DNA of 64,000 bases from Marifrigoribacter sp965178585 (GCA_965178585.1 OZ238267.1:1054001-1118000); one strand, 5' to 3'; shown: positions 53,347-62,524, numbered from the stretch's first letter. A program made the numbers and translations. The notes: generated by a model from the sequence alone, not told the origin.

Positions 53347-54000
53347 ATGAAATTTTTTGTTGATACTGCTAATCTTGATCAAATACGCGATGCTCAAAAC
53401 CTTGGGGTTTTAGATGGTGTAACTACCAATCCTTCGTTAATGGCTAAGGAAGGAATTACAGGTCGAGAGAATATATTAAAGCATTATGTTGATATCTGTA
53501 ATATTGTAGATGGTGATGTTTCAGCTGAAGTAATCGCTACTGATTTTGATGGAATGGTTAAAGAAGGAGAAGAACTTGCAGCCTTGCATGAACAAATTGT
53601 AGTGAAGCTTCCAATGATTAAGGAAGGAGTTAAAGCAGCAAAATATTTTTCAGATAAAGGAATCAGAACCAATGTGACGTTGGTTTTCTCTGCTGGACAA
53701 GCATTGTTAGCTGCAAAAGCGGGAGCTACCTATGTTTCACCTTTTATTGGAAGGTTGGACGATATCTCTACAGATGGACTGAATTTGATTGCAGAAATAC
53801 GAATGATTTATAATAACTATGGTTTTGAAACACAAATCTTAGCTGCTTCTGTTCGTCATACCATGCATATTATTGATTGTGCAAAATTAGGAGCCGATGT
53901 AATAACTGGCCCTTTATCTTCTATTGAAGGGTTGTTAAAACACCCACTTACCGATATTGGATTAGCAAAATTCTTGGAAGATTATAAAAAAGGGAATTAG
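53347..54000 (+). CDS. fsa: Fructose-6-phosphate aldolase / TalC-type transaldolase
   Basis: 217 residues, the short transaldolase form. FFVDTANLDQIRDA, GVTTNPSLMAKEG, Schiff-base Lys87 in IVVKLPM, NVTLVFSAGQALLAAKAGATYVSPFIGRLDD and ASVRHTMHI are all family motifs. Cleaves or exchanges dihydroxyacetone units of sugar phosphates in the cytosol; whether the enzyme is aldolase or transaldolase cannot be told from motifs alone. A -7-like TATTTTTG lies at 53296. Transketolase is encoded at 60492-62311. Confidence 0.93.
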   Translation: MKFFVDTANLDQIRDAQNLGVLDGVTTNPSLMAKEGITGRENILKHYVDICNIVDGDVSAEVIATDFDGMVKEGEELAALHEQIVVKLPMIKEGVKAAKYFSDKGIRTNVTLVFSAGQALLAAKAGATYVSPFIGRLDDISTDGLNLIAEIRMIYNNYGFETQILAASVRHTMHIIDCAKLGADVITGPLSSIEGLLKHPLTDIGLAKFLEDYKKGN

Positions 54001-54011
54001 TTTTTAAAACT

Positions 54012-55418
54012 TTACTGATTTAGAAAACCTAGTAAGCTTTCTTCAATATTGATGTTGAAAAGGTTAGCGCTACCGTTAATAATAGTTCCATCTTTGTCAA
54101 CAATGATAGCTTTGTTAACCGTGTAAATAACAAGATCTTTTTCAGCTTTAGCTATATTTTCAAACTGAAATTCTTTGCTTTTTTCGTAGCCAGCTTTATT
54201 AATGATAGCCATCCAGTTATTGTAATTAGTATCGGTATTAATGCCTATAAAATCGTATTCAGGAAATTTTGACTTGAGTTCAGTAACTCGATAATGTATA
54301 TTTTTGTTATGACTCATCGATTTACTAGACCAGAAATACAAAACCGTAGGATGATTGATGATGGAGTGTAAATCTTTAATAGTGCTTTCTGTAGTTAATA
54401 AAGAAAGATTAGGAATTTTGTTTCCAGGAGTTAATTTCATAGAAGCATTTGCTAGGTCGTTGATTTCCTTATGATCATTTTTATTATTATTAACTTTTAG
54501 GAATAAGTTCAATAGTTCTCTTTGGCTTTCTTTTTCATTACAGCTTAATAAATATCTGCCTGTAATACTCATTGCCAAGCTATTTTTTAATGAGTCATTA
54601 GTTATTTTTTGATCTATTAATTCAATTTTTCGATAATTGTGTTCGAAAGAATTTCGTTTGTTATAATCTGTTTCGTCATCATTTACTAAAGAAATGTTAT
54701 CAAAATATCTGAATAAAAATCGATAATATGGAAAGTAAGAGCGAATATTTTCACTTCCAAAATCAATGTCATTTCTATAGGAATAAAAACTTTCAGGGAT
54801 TTCAAAATAATTTTCAGAACCTTTTTTACGATCATTTGCAGTGATATAGATTTCTTTTTTTGAATAATAATCGTAATTGATACTTGCTTCTGCTACTTCT
54901 TTAAATTTAGAATCTGGCTCATTTTTTAAAACAAACTCCTCATAAATTTGAGTTCTTATATTTTTAAGAGAGTCTAATTTATGTTCAAAATCATTAGGAG
55001 CTAGCTTATAGAACTTTGGCATTAAATCAATTTCTTCTTCGTTATGCAAAAACATATCCATTAAAAAATTATTCCTTTCTGCACCTATACCTGTATAGGA
55101 TAAAGACTCATCAAAATCAATGGTGTTTACTCGAAGCATTAAACTGTCTGAAGGCTCTAAATAAAACACTTGATACTCATCATGACTAAATGAATAAAGC
55201 CCAGGTTTTAAATTGTCAGCTTTATAAATAAAGTGGTTATTAGCGTCTAATTTAACACTATCGAGAAATTGTTCATCTTTATAAAAAAGAACATAATCTC
55301 CTTTTGGATTAACTATTTCTCCTCCTACATAGGTATACTTTATGGTTTCTTCTTCCTTGTTTTTACAAGAAAAAATGAGAGTGAAAACAGTAAATAGTAG
55401 AAGTAGTTTTTTAACCAT
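54012..55418 (-). CDS. Lipoprotein with DUF4369-like and thioredoxin-like domains, active-site Cys missing
   Basis: 468 residues from ATG at 55418; a longer frame (to 55466) would put the lipobox too far in. Lipid on Cys18 in LIFSCKNK. The N-terminal ~100 residues (YVGGEIVNPKGDYVLFYKD...LDSVKLDANNHF) look like a DUF4369 beta domain. A helical middle follows, then a TlpA/AhpC-like domain (about 345-468) with PTVLYFWSSKSMSHNKN where a redox enzyme would have WCxxC. It therefore cannot do thiol-disulfide exchange at that site. Outer-membrane or periplasmic, role unknown. Confidence 0.82.
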   Translation of the reverse strand: MVKKLLLLFTVFTLIFSCKNKEEETIKYTYVGGEIVNPKGDYVLFYKDEQFLDSVKLDANNHFIYKADNLKPGLYSFSHDEYQVFYLEPSDSLMLRVNTIDFDESLSYTGIGAERNNFLMDMFLHNEEEIDLMPKFYKLAPNDFEHKLDSLKNIRTQIYEEFVLKNEPDSKFKEVAEASINYDYYSKKEIYITANDRKKGSENYFEIPESFYSYRNDIDFGSENIRSYFPYYRFLFRYFDNISLVNDDETDYNKRNSFEHNYRKIELIDQKITNDSLKNSLAMSITGRYLLSCNEKESQRELLNLFLKVNNNKNDHKEINDLANASMKLTPGNKIPNLSLLTTESTIKDLHSIINHPTVLYFWSSKSMSHNKNIHYRVTELKSKFPEYDFIGINTDTNYNNWMAIINKAGYEKSKEFQFENIAKAEKDLVIYTVNKAIIVDKDGTIINGSANLFNINIEESLLGFLNQ

Positions 55419-55565
55419 ACTAGTGTTATTATTCATATAACAAAAATAAACGCTACTGACTATCATTTTGTTAATACCGAGTTAAAAGAAATTAAAATAT
55501 ATTAAATGCTCTAATTTGACTTAAATAGTTACTTTTGCGCAAAATTTTATAACAAAAAATTATCT

Positions 55566-57182
55566 ATGCTTTCAGTATCTAATTTATCGGTTCAGTTTGG
55601 GAAACGTGTGTTGTTTGATGAGGTGAATACTCAATTTGTTCAAGGGAATTGTTATGGTATCATTGGTGCAAATGGTTCAGGAAAATCTACATTGTTAAAA
55701 ATAATTTCTGGAAAACAAGATCCTACCTCGGGTCATGTTCATTTACAACCTGGTAAAAGAATGTCTGTTTTAGAGCAGAATCATAACGCTTTTGATGAGT
55801 TTATGGTATTGGAAACAGTTGTGATGGGAAATAAGGATTTATTTAAAGTAAAATCTGAAATAGATCATCTTTATGAAAACTACACCGATGAAAATGCTGA
55901 AAAAATAGGTGAGCTTCAAATTACTTTTGAAGAGATGAACGGTTGGAATGCTGATAGTGATGCAGCAACATTACTATCTAATTTAGGAATTGGAGAAAAT
56001 TTGCATTTCACTTCGATGGCAGATCTTGATGGAAAGCAAAAAGTAAGAGTGCTTTTAGCTCAGGCCTTATTTGGTAATCCTGATGTTTTAATTATGGATG
56101 AGCCAACCAATGATTTGGATTATGAAACTATTTCTTGGTTAGAGAACTTTTTAGCTAATTACGATAATTGTGTAATCGTCGTTTCTCACGATAGACACTT
56201 TTTGGATTCTGTTTGTACACATATTAGTGATATAGACTTTGGAAAAATATCTCATTATAGTGGAAACTATACTTTTTGGTATGAAAGTAGTCAATTAGCT
56301 GCTAGACAACGATCACAACAAAATAAGAAAGCAGAAGAAAAGAAAAAGGAACTTCAAGAATTTATTGCACGATTTAGTGCCAATGTTGCAAAATCTAAAC
56401 AAGCTACTTCTCGTAAAAAAATGATCGAGAAATTAGATATTGAACAAATAAAGCCTTCGAGTAGGAGATATCCAGCAATTATTTTTACTTCTGAACGTGA
56501 AGCTGGTGATCAAATATTAAATGTTGAGAATTTAGCTGCTAAAATTGATGATGAAGTATTGTTTAAAAATGTAGATTTAAATTTAGCGAAAGGCGATAAA
56601 GTTATTTTATTCTCGAAAGATTCAAGAGCTACCACTGCTTTTTATGAAATTGTAAGTGGTAACTTAAAGCAAGATGATGGTAGTTACAAGTGGGGAGTTA
56701 CGACCAATCAAAGTTACCTTCCTTTAGATAATCATCATTTTTTTGAAAAGAAAATGAGTTTGGTAGATTGGTTGCGTCAATGGGCAAAAACTGAAGAAGA
56801 ACGTGAAGAAGTTTATATTCGTGGATTCCTTGGTAAAATGTTATTTAGTGGAGAAGAAGCCTTAAAAATGTGTGATGTGCTTTCTGGAGGAGAAAAAGTG
56901 CGTTGTATGTTGAGTAGAATGATGATGATACGTGCTAACGTTTTAAAACTAGACGAACCTACTAATCATTTAGATTTAGAATCTATTACTGCTTTTAATA
57001 ATACCTTAAAAAACTTTAAGGGAACTGTTTTATTAACCACTCACGATCATGAGTTTGCTCAAACAATTGGTAATAGAGTAGTTGAGTTAACTCCAAATGG
57101 AGTTATTGATCGCTATATGACTTTTGAAGAGTATATGGGTGATGATAAAATAAAAGAGCTTCGAAATAAAATGTATTCTTAA
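55566..57182 (+). CDS. ABC-F family ATPase (YbiT-like)
   Basis: 538 residues, two cassettes and no membrane segments. Cassette 1: Walker A GANGSGKST (near 36-44), Walker B DVLIMDEPTND, but a degenerate signature (LDGKQKVRV in place of LSGGQ). Cassette 2: Walker A replaced by LFSKDSRATTAF, signature LSGGEKVRC, Walker B NVLKLDEPTNHLD. The linker (about 235-300) is Lys/Glu-rich with KSKQATSRKKMIEKL. Ribosome-associated translation factor type. The second P-loop change may be a group trait. Confidence 0.9.
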   Translation: MLSVSNLSVQFGKRVLFDEVNTQFVQGNCYGIIGANGSGKSTLLKIISGKQDPTSGHVHLQPGKRMSVLEQNHNAFDEFMVLETVVMGNKDLFKVKSEIDHLYENYTDENAEKIGELQITFEEMNGWNADSDAATLLSNLGIGENLHFTSMADLDGKQKVRVLLAQALFGNPDVLIMDEPTNDLDYETISWLENFLANYDNCVIVVSHDRHFLDSVCTHISDIDFGKISHYSGNYTFWYESSQLAARQRSQQNKKAEEKKKELQEFIARFSANVAKSKQATSRKKMIEKLDIEQIKPSSRRYPAIIFTSEREAGDQILNVENLAAKIDDEVLFKNVDLNLAKGDKVILFSKDSRATTAFYEIVSGNLKQDDGSYKWGVTTNQSYLPLDNHHFFEKKMSLVDWLRQWAKTEEEREEVYIRGFLGKMLFSGEEALKMCDVLSGGEKVRCMLSRMMMIRANVLKLDEPTNHLDLESITAFNNTLKNFKGTVLLTTHDHEFAQTIGNRVVELTPNGVIDRYMTFEEYMGDDKIKELRNKMYS

Positions 57183-57189
57183 GGGATTT

Positions 57190-57429
57190 TTATCCTTCAG
57201 AATTAACTTCAAAAGTATCCAATATAGATTTAGCAATTGCTACTTCTTCATTTCGAATATACATTCTAATTTGTCCTGGAACACCTGCCGCAAATCCACT
57301 TAAAATTCCGCTTTGATGATCGTCTCTTATAATGGGATTGATATCGATTTCTATTAAAGCGTTAATTAATGGCTGAGCTTCAATGGCAGATCCCGTATAA
57401 ATTCGGGTTGTTTTTTCATCTTTATTCAT
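57190..57429 (-). CDS. DUF2007 small protein (putative signal-transducing type)
   Basis: 79 residues. RIYTGSAIEAQPLINALIEIDINPIIRDDHQSG and EEVAIAKSILDTF match the DUF2007 pattern, a ferredoxin-like fold found alone or fused to other domains. No signal peptide. Converges on the ABC-F gene, whose stop is 7 bp away. Function unknown. Confidence 0.85.
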   Translation of the reverse strand: MNKDEKTTRIYTGSAIEAQPLINALIEIDINPIIRDDHQSGILSGFAAGVPGQIRMYIRNEEVAIAKSILDTFEVNSEG

Positions 57430-57556
57430 AATTAACTATTTTAAGTGTGAATTATAAAGATACAGAATTCTTAAGTTAAAAGCAATGAAAAATTAAGTTA
57501 TGCGATGAGACTTGGCTACTAAAAATTATATAAAAAAGTCTTAGAAATTAAATTTG

Positions 57557-57640
57557 TACCGAGAATGGGAGTCGAACCCACACGCCCATAAGGACACATG
57601 GCCCTCAACCATGCCTGTCTACCAATTCCAGCACCTCGGT
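57557..57640 (-). tRNA. tRNA-Leu (anticodon GAG)
   Basis: 84 nt with the long variable arm of class II tRNAs. Acceptor ACCGAGG/TCTCGGT, anticodon arm CATGG-TTGAGGG-CCATG, T arm GTGGG-TTCGACT-CCCAT. The CCA end is not encoded. Confidence 0.93.
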
Positions 57641-57662
57641 GAAAGTGTACTTTTTAGAAACT

Positions 57663-57692
57663 AAAAAGTCGAGACATAATGCTCGACTTTTT
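57663..57692. terminator. Hairpin between the two tRNA genes
   Basis: Stem AAAAAGTCGAG (57663-57673) with CTCGACTTTTT (57682-57692), 8-nt loop. On the minus strand it lies between tRNA-Lys and tRNA-Leu with a T run, so it may end the Lys transcript and leave Leu on its own. Confidence 0.65.
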
Positions 57693-57695
57693 TAG

Positions 57696-57768
57696 TGACC
57701 TGGCTGGGGCTCGAACCCAGGACCACCTCCTTAAAAGGGAGGTGCTCTACCAACTGAGCTACCAGGTC
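57696..57768 (-). tRNA. tRNA-Lys (anticodon TTT)
   Basis: 73 nt. Acceptor GACCTGG/CCAGGTC, D arm with AGCTCAGTTGGTAGAGC, anticodon loop CTTTTAA between CCTCC and GGAGG, T arm CTGGG-TTCGAGC-CCCAG. The CCA end is not encoded. Confidence 0.95.
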
Positions 57769-57907
57769 GTCATTCCAACAATTAAGTTTCTTTGAATGCG
57801 GGTGCAAATATACTATCATTATTTTTATAATTCAAAGCAATTTTAAGTTAAATTTGAGAATTATTTTTTTTGCTTCATAATGAAACAATTACGTATAAAA
57901 TATTAGG

Positions 57908-58432
57908 ATGAAAATAGTATTATTAGGTTATATGGGTAGTGGAAAAACTACGATTGGAAAACTTTTAGCGGAATCTATAAATTATTCTTTTTTGGATTTA
58001 GATGTGCTTATTGAAAAAGAAGAGCAACTATCTATTCCTGAACTATTTTCTAAAAAGGGTGAAATCTATTTTAGAAAGAATGAAAGAAAAGTTTTAGAAG
58101 ATGTTCTTGCTGCCTATCCTAATATAGTCTTAGCTACAGGAGGAGGCACTCCATGTTTTGGAGATACTATAGATTATCTAGATTCTTTGGAGGATGTAAA
58201 AACAGTCTATTTAAAAGCGTCTAGTGAAGTATTAACAGATCGGCTTTTTAAAGAGAAATTGAAACGGCCTTTAATTTCTCATTTACAGACAAAAGAAATC
58301 TTGAATGATTTTATAAGGAAACACTTGTTTGAAAGATCTTTTTACTATAATAGATCAGCTTTTAACATTCAAACTGATAAAAAAACTATTGATGAAATTA
58401 TTGAAGAAATAAAAGATAAACTTAATAATTAA
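57908..58432 (+). CDS. aroK: Shikimate kinase
   Basis: 174 residues, normal length. P-loop GYMGSGKTT (7-15), shikimate-binding DLD (near 33) with LIEKEEQ, the FRKNERKVLEDV segment, ATGGGTP, and lid RLFKEKLKRPLI. Phosphorylates shikimate with ATP in aromatic amino acid synthesis. Its stop overlaps the convergent phosphoribosyltransferase by 4 bp. Confidence 0.95.
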   Translation: MKIVLLGYMGSGKTTIGKLLAESINYSFLDLDVLIEKEEQLSIPELFSKKGEIYFRKNERKVLEDVLAAYPNIVLATGGGTPCFGDTIDYLDSLEDVKTVYLKASSEVLTDRLFKEKLKRPLISHLQTKEILNDFIRKHLFERSFYYNRSAFNIQTDKKTIDEIIEEIKDKLNN

Positions 58433-58932
58433 TCCAAACGCGCAAAATAATTTCCTTTTTCAAAAACGACTGATACATTTTCGTTTATAGATGTAGATAA
58501 TGAGATTCCTTTAAAATCTGCTTTTACAGGATATTTTTTGTGATTTCTATCTACCAATACCACCGTATTAAATTGTTTTAATGGAACTTCTAAAAAATGT
58601 TTGATACCGTAAATTAAAGTAGTACCTGAATGCAGTACATCATCTACCAAGACTATAGCTTTATTTTTATATTCTTCGGGTTGTAAAGAAGTTTTTATAG
58701 GATTAGTAGGAGTCTTTTTGTCAATGATTACTTTACACAATGTTACTTTAATAGGTGATATCTTTTCAACAACTTTCTTTAATTTCTGAGCAAATAAATA
58801 ACCATTTTCATATATACCTGCAATGATAACTTCCTTTTCAGAAACGTTGTTCTCATAAATCTGATATGCAATTCGTTTTATTTTATGATCGATTTGTTTC
58901 TTATCTAGAATTATATTTTCAATTGGAGTCAT
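58429..58932 (-). CDS. PyrR-like phosphoribosyltransferase
   Basis: 167 residues from ATG at 58932. The longer frame starts with a TTG (58950) that belongs to a TATCTTTG box, so it is probably upstream of transcription. The PRPP-binding loop is VLVDDVLHSGTTL; NTVVLVDRNHKKYPVKADFKGI follows the PyrR/uracil PRTase pattern. PyrR proteins act as UMP-dependent regulators and weak uracil PRTases; no pyr genes are adjacent, so the role is uncertain. Confidence 0.87.
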   Translation of the reverse strand: MTPIENIILDKKQIDHKIKRIAYQIYENNVSEKEVIIAGIYENGYLFAQKLKKVVEKISPIKVTLCKVIIDKKTPTNPIKTSLQPEEYKNKAIVLVDDVLHSGTTLIYGIKHFLEVPLKQFNTVVLVDRNHKKYPVKADFKGISLSTSINENVSVVFEKGNYFARLD

Positions 58933-58967
58933 TATAGAAAGTTTTTCCAAAGATACTAAATGAGTGG

Positions 58968-59345
58968 TTAATCTTCTGAAACTGATTCTGTAAAATCTTC
59001 TAAATCTCGACGATCTTTTTTACTAGGTCTGCCTGTGCCTTTTTTGCGATAATAATCTTTGGCATATTTTAATAATTCGGTTTTTTCAAATGCTTCTTTA
59101 GGAGTAGTATCCAATCTATATAGACCTACTAATTTTGCTCCCACTCTGTTAGGGGGCAAATCTAAAACTTGTAGTGTATAATGTATTTGATTAATTCGCA
59201 CTTCAATTTTATCACCAGGAAAAATATCTCTAGATGGTTTTACAGCGTTTTTATTTATTTTTACGGCTCCTTTTTTACAAGTTTGAGTTGCTAAAGATCG
59301 CGTTTTGAAGTAGCGAACACACCATAAATATTTATCTATTCTCAT
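58968..59345 (-). CDS. S4-domain RNA-binding protein (HslR/Hsp15-like)
   Basis: 125 residues. The N-terminal S4 domain (1-65: MRIDKYLWCVRYFKTRSLATQTCKKGAVKIN) is followed by a basic C-terminal helix (YYRKKGTGRPSKKDRRDL), the Hsp15 layout. In E. coli Hsp15 rescues stalled 50S subunits carrying peptidyl-tRNA. Lies 35 bp upstream of the phosphoribosyltransferase on the same strand, with a possible internal promoter between. Confidence 0.9.
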   Translation of the reverse strand: MRIDKYLWCVRYFKTRSLATQTCKKGAVKINKNAVKPSRDIFPGDKIEVRINQIHYTLQVLDLPPNRVGAKLVGLYRLDTTPKEAFEKTELLKYAKDYYRKKGTGRPSKKDRRDLEDFTESVSED

Positions 59346-59417
59346 TTACTAAAATGATGTTAATGTGACTGTAAAAATAAGGTAAAAACGTATATTTGAT
59401 GCTTGAAAAAAAAGAAT

Positions 59418-60419
59418 ATGAAAAAATTAAGTTTTTTATTGCCTATTGCAACTCTTTTGTTGGTTCTATTTTCTTGTGATAATGATGATGATAGTGGGGT
59501 TGTATATGTTCCTCCTCACGAAAGAAGTGATGAAGAAGTAATAGCTCAAGAAGAAATTGAAGAGTTTTTACAAACACACTATTATAATTATGAAGAGTTT
59601 GAAACCCCACCAGTAGATTTTGATTATAAAATTGTTTTTGATACGATAGCAGGAGATAACGCTTCTAAAACACCTTTGATGGATCAAGTTACCTATAAAA
59701 TGGTTACTGATTTATTTGAAGATGATATTGAATATAAAATGTATTATTTAAATGTAAGACAAGGAGAGGGGGATGAAGTTGGTCTTTCTGATATCATATC
59801 CTTAAATTTTGAAGGTTTGTTTTTAGAAGACCTAACTGTATTTGATTCTGCTATAACACCTGTGAATTTTGATTTAACGAAATCTACAGAAGGTTTTAAA
59901 CATGCATTAGTTGAGTTTAATGGATCAACTGGATTTACTAATAACCCTGATGGGACATTTACTTTTGATAATTATGGAATAGGTGCTGTATTTGTGCCTT
60001 CTGGCTTAGCTTATTTTAATACACCTCCAGCAACAAGCCCTATTGAATATTATGCGCAATTAATATTTACATTTTATCCTTTTATTGTTGAAAAAGCAGA
60101 TCATGATCAAGATACTATTTTAACTGATTTTGAAGATTTAGATGGCGATGGTTTTGTTTTTAATGATGATACAGATGGAAATGGTGTGCCTAACTTTGAA
60201 GATGGAGATGACGATGGAGATGGAAGATTGACAAAGTATGAAGTGGTTGCAAACGAATATGAACTTAATCCTGGTGACCCAGACCCTGAATTTGAAGAGA
60301 ATGAAGTTGAAATGCAACGAAAAACAAACGATGAAACAGGAGTTGTTACTTTATACACTGTAGTGTTTACCGATGCTAATAATGATGGTGTTGCAGATTA
60401 TTTAGACAAAGAAATCTAA
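59418..60419 (+). CDS. FKBP-like lipoprotein with C-terminal Ca-binding Asp-rich repeats
   Basis: 333 residues from ATG at 59418; the in-frame TTG at 59403 lies too close to a TATATTTG box (59391-59398). Lipid on Cys20 or so in LVLFSCDNDDD. A central FKBP-like domain (about 105-230) has YYLNVRQGEGDEVGLSDIISLNFEG and GFKHALVEFNGS. The C-terminal part has DHDQDTILTDFEDLDGDG, DDTDGNGVPNFEDGDDDGDG and DANNDGVADYLD, type-3 thrombospondin-like Ca2+ loops. Probably a periplasm-facing or surface chaperone; isomerase residues are not clearly kept. Confidence 0.83.
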   Translation: MKKLSFLLPIATLLLVLFSCDNDDDSGVVYVPPHERSDEEVIAQEEIEEFLQTHYYNYEEFETPPVDFDYKIVFDTIAGDNASKTPLMDQVTYKMVTDLFEDDIEYKMYYLNVRQGEGDEVGLSDIISLNFEGLFLEDLTVFDSAITPVNFDLTKSTEGFKHALVEFNGSTGFTNNPDGTFTFDNYGIGAVFVPSGLAYFNTPPATSPIEYYAQLIFTFYPFIVEKADHDQDTILTDFEDLDGDGFVFNDDTDGNGVPNFEDGDDDGDGRLTKYEVVANEYELNPGDPDPEFEENEVEMQRKTNDETGVVTLYTVVFTDANNDGVADYLDKEI

Positions 60420-60432
60420 AGTATTAAATTAA

Positions 60433-60477
60433 TATATATCAAAAAAGCCTCGAATTTCGAGGCTTTTTTGATATATA
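60433..60477. terminator. Bidirectional terminator with a 22-bp perfect stem
   Basis: Arms 60433-60454 and 60456-60477 pair without mismatch around a single central base (core AAAAAAGCCTCGAA). A and T runs inside both arms allow termination of the FKBP gene and of the transketolase genes. Confidence 0.9.
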
Positions 60478-60491
60478 AAAACAAGTTAAAT

Positions 60492-61445
60492 TTATTTTCG
60501 AGAAATCACTTTTAAAGCAGCATTAAAAATTGCATTGGCATTTAATCCGTACTTTTCCATTAACTGTTCTGGAGTTCCAGATTCCCCAAATGTATCTTGA
60601 GTTGCAACAAACTCTTGTGGTGTTGGATTATTGTGAACTAAGACTCTTGAAACACTTTCTCCTAATCCACCTAAAACATTATGCTCTTCAGCAGTTACAA
60701 TACACCTTGTTTTTGCCACACTATTTAAAATAGCTTCATTATCTAGAGGTTTAATGGTGTGTATGTTAATTACCTCTGCTGAAATCCCTTTTTGATTTAA
60801 TGATTCAGCTGCTTGCAAAGCTTCCCAAACTAAATGTCCTGTTGCAACAATGGTTACATCATTTCCTTCTTGTAATTGTATAGCTTTTCCAATTTCGAAT
60901 GTTTGATTTTCAGGAGTAAAATTTGCTACTTTTGGTCTTCCAAATCTTAAATACACAGGCCCAATATGGTCTGCTATGGCTATAGTAGCTGCTTTGGTTT
61001 GATTATAATCACAAGTATTGATTACAGTCATTCCTGGTAGCATTTTCATTAACCCAATATCTTCTAAAATTTGATGGGTAGCTCCATCTTCACCTAAAGT
61101 CAATCCAGCATGAGATGCACATATTTTAACATTCTTATCGCTATATGCTACAGACTGACGTATTTGATCATAAACTCTACCTGTAGAGAAGTTTGCAAAT
61201 GTTCCTGTAAACGGAATTTTTCCTCCAATAGTCATACCTGCTGCTATACCTATCATATTTGCTTCAGCAATTCCTATTTGGAAAAACCGTTCAGGGTGAT
61301 TCTTTTTAAAATCATCCATTTTTAAAGATCCTATTAAATCTGCACAAAGAGCAACCACATTTTCATTGGTTTTCCCTAATTCAGTTAATCCATCTCCAAA
61401 ACCTGATCTTGTATCTTTTTTTCCGGTGTCTATATATTTTTTCAT
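60492..61445 (-). CDS. Transketolase, C-terminal subunit
   Basis: 317 residues: pyrimidine-binding domain (DTRSGFGDGLTELGKTN, RFFQIGIAEANMIGIAAGM, with the Glu that activates TPP) and the C-terminal domain (NDVTIVATGHLVWEAL, TAEEHNVLGGLGE). Works with the N-terminal subunit encoded 20 bp upstream in transcription order. Split transketolase is usual in Bacteroidota. Transfers two-carbon ketol units in the pentose phosphate pathway. Confidence 0.95.
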   Translation of the reverse strand: MKKYIDTGKKDTRSGFGDGLTELGKTNENVVALCADLIGSLKMDDFKKNHPERFFQIGIAEANMIGIAAGMTIGGKIPFTGTFANFSTGRVYDQIRQSVAYSDKNVKICASHAGLTLGEDGATHQILEDIGLMKMLPGMTVINTCDYNQTKAATIAIADHIGPVYLRFGRPKVANFTPENQTFEIGKAIQLQEGNDVTIVATGHLVWEALQAAESLNQKGISAEVINIHTIKPLDNEAILNSVAKTRCIVTAEEHNVLGGLGESVSRVLVHNNPTPQEFVATQDTFGESGTPEQLMEKYGLNANAIFNAALKVISRK

Positions 61446-61465
61446 ATAAATTTCTCTAATTGTAA

Positions 61466-62311
61466 TTAATAATCACCTAATGTTTCAGGGTTTTGTAATA
61501 ATGCACTTTCTAATTGTTCATCATTTGGAGCTTTTCCGTGCCAAGCATTGGTATGCATCATAAAATCAACACCGTTACCCATAACTGTGTGTAATAATAC
61601 ACATATTGGTTTTCCGTTGCCTGTTTTTTCTTTAGCTTCTTTCATACCCTTGAAAATAGATTTTAAATCGTTTCCATCTTCAATATCAATTACCTCCCAA
61701 TCAAAAGCTTCAAATTTTGCTCTTAAATTTCCTAAGGGTAATACAGTATCAGTAGATCCATCAATTTGCTGTTTATTATAATCAATAGTGACAATTAAAT
61801 TATCAATATGATTTCCAGCAGCGTACATAATTGCTTCCCAATTTTGACCTTCTTGTAATTCACCATCACCACATAAAGTGTAAATTAAATGAGAATCATT
61901 ATTGAGTTTTTTAGTTTGTGCAGCCCCTATTGCAGCTGAAATTCCTTGACCTAATGAACCCGAAGCAATCCTAATTCCAGGTAAGCCTTCGTGAGTTGTA
62001 GGGTGGCCTTGTAATCGAGTATTTAATAGTCTAAATGTATTTAATTCGTCTACAGGAAAATAACCTGATCTTGCTAAGACGCTATAAAATACAGGTGAAA
62101 TGTGACCGTTAGACAAAAAGAATAGATCTTCTTCATTTCCATTCATATCAAATTTAGAGTTGCGTTCCATAATTTCTTGGTATAGAGCAACTAAAAACTC
62201 TGTACATCCTAAAGAACCTCCTGGATGTCCTGAGTTTACTTTGTGTACTTGACGTAAAATGTCTCTACGTACTTGTACAACTAAATCATTTAAGTAATTA
62301 ATATCTGGCAT
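61466..62311 (-). CDS. Transketolase, N-terminal subunit
   Basis: 281 residues from ATG at 62311; the longer frame to 62371 would begin upstream of the promoter described at 62330-62359. TPP-diphosphate domain: HKVNSGHPGGSLGCTEFL, FFLSNGHISPVFYS, GSLGQGISAAIG, and TLCGDGELQEGQNWEA with NLIVTIDYNKQQIDG (the GDG...N metal/TPP motif). First gene of the two-gene transketolase operon. Confidence 0.95.
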   Translation of the reverse strand: MPDINYLNDLVVQVRRDILRQVHKVNSGHPGGSLGCTEFLVALYQEIMERNSKFDMNGNEEDLFFLSNGHISPVFYSVLARSGYFPVDELNTFRLLNTRLQGHPTTHEGLPGIRIASGSLGQGISAAIGAAQTKKLNNDSHLIYTLCGDGELQEGQNWEAIMYAAGNHIDNLIVTIDYNKQQIDGSTDTVLPLGNLRAKFEAFDWEVIDIEDGNDLKSIFKGMKEAKEKTGNGKPICVLLHTVMGNGVDFMMHTNAWHGKAPNDEQLESALLQNPETLGDY

Positions 62312-62329
62312 ATTGTTGTTTTTCTGGTT

Positions 62330-62359
62330 CAAAAATAGCCTTTTGAAACCCCTGCTCAA
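62330..62359 (-). promoter_or_regulatory. Promoter of the transketolase operon
   Basis: On the minus strand: TTG (62357-62359), 19-bp spacer, TATTTTTG (62330-62337). Transcription would start near 62323, giving a ~12-nt leader before the ATG at 62311 and excluding the longer reading frame. Confidence 0.78.
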
Positions 62360-62524
62360 AATGGAATTCAAGTCAGTTATTAACGATTTATAGCATTTAG
62401 TTAACAGAAAGAATAGTTTTTCGTTAAAAGGAAATTATACCGACTACTTCTGCTCATTAAAACCACAAATCATTTTATATTTGCTCCTTCCTATTAGTTA
62501 AGATAGGATCGTTAAAATTTAATA

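Noticed and set aside
60433..60477. Long perfect inverted repeat as an insertion-sequence end
   Set aside because: Position between convergent genes and internal A/T runs fit a bidirectional terminator; no partner end or transposase.
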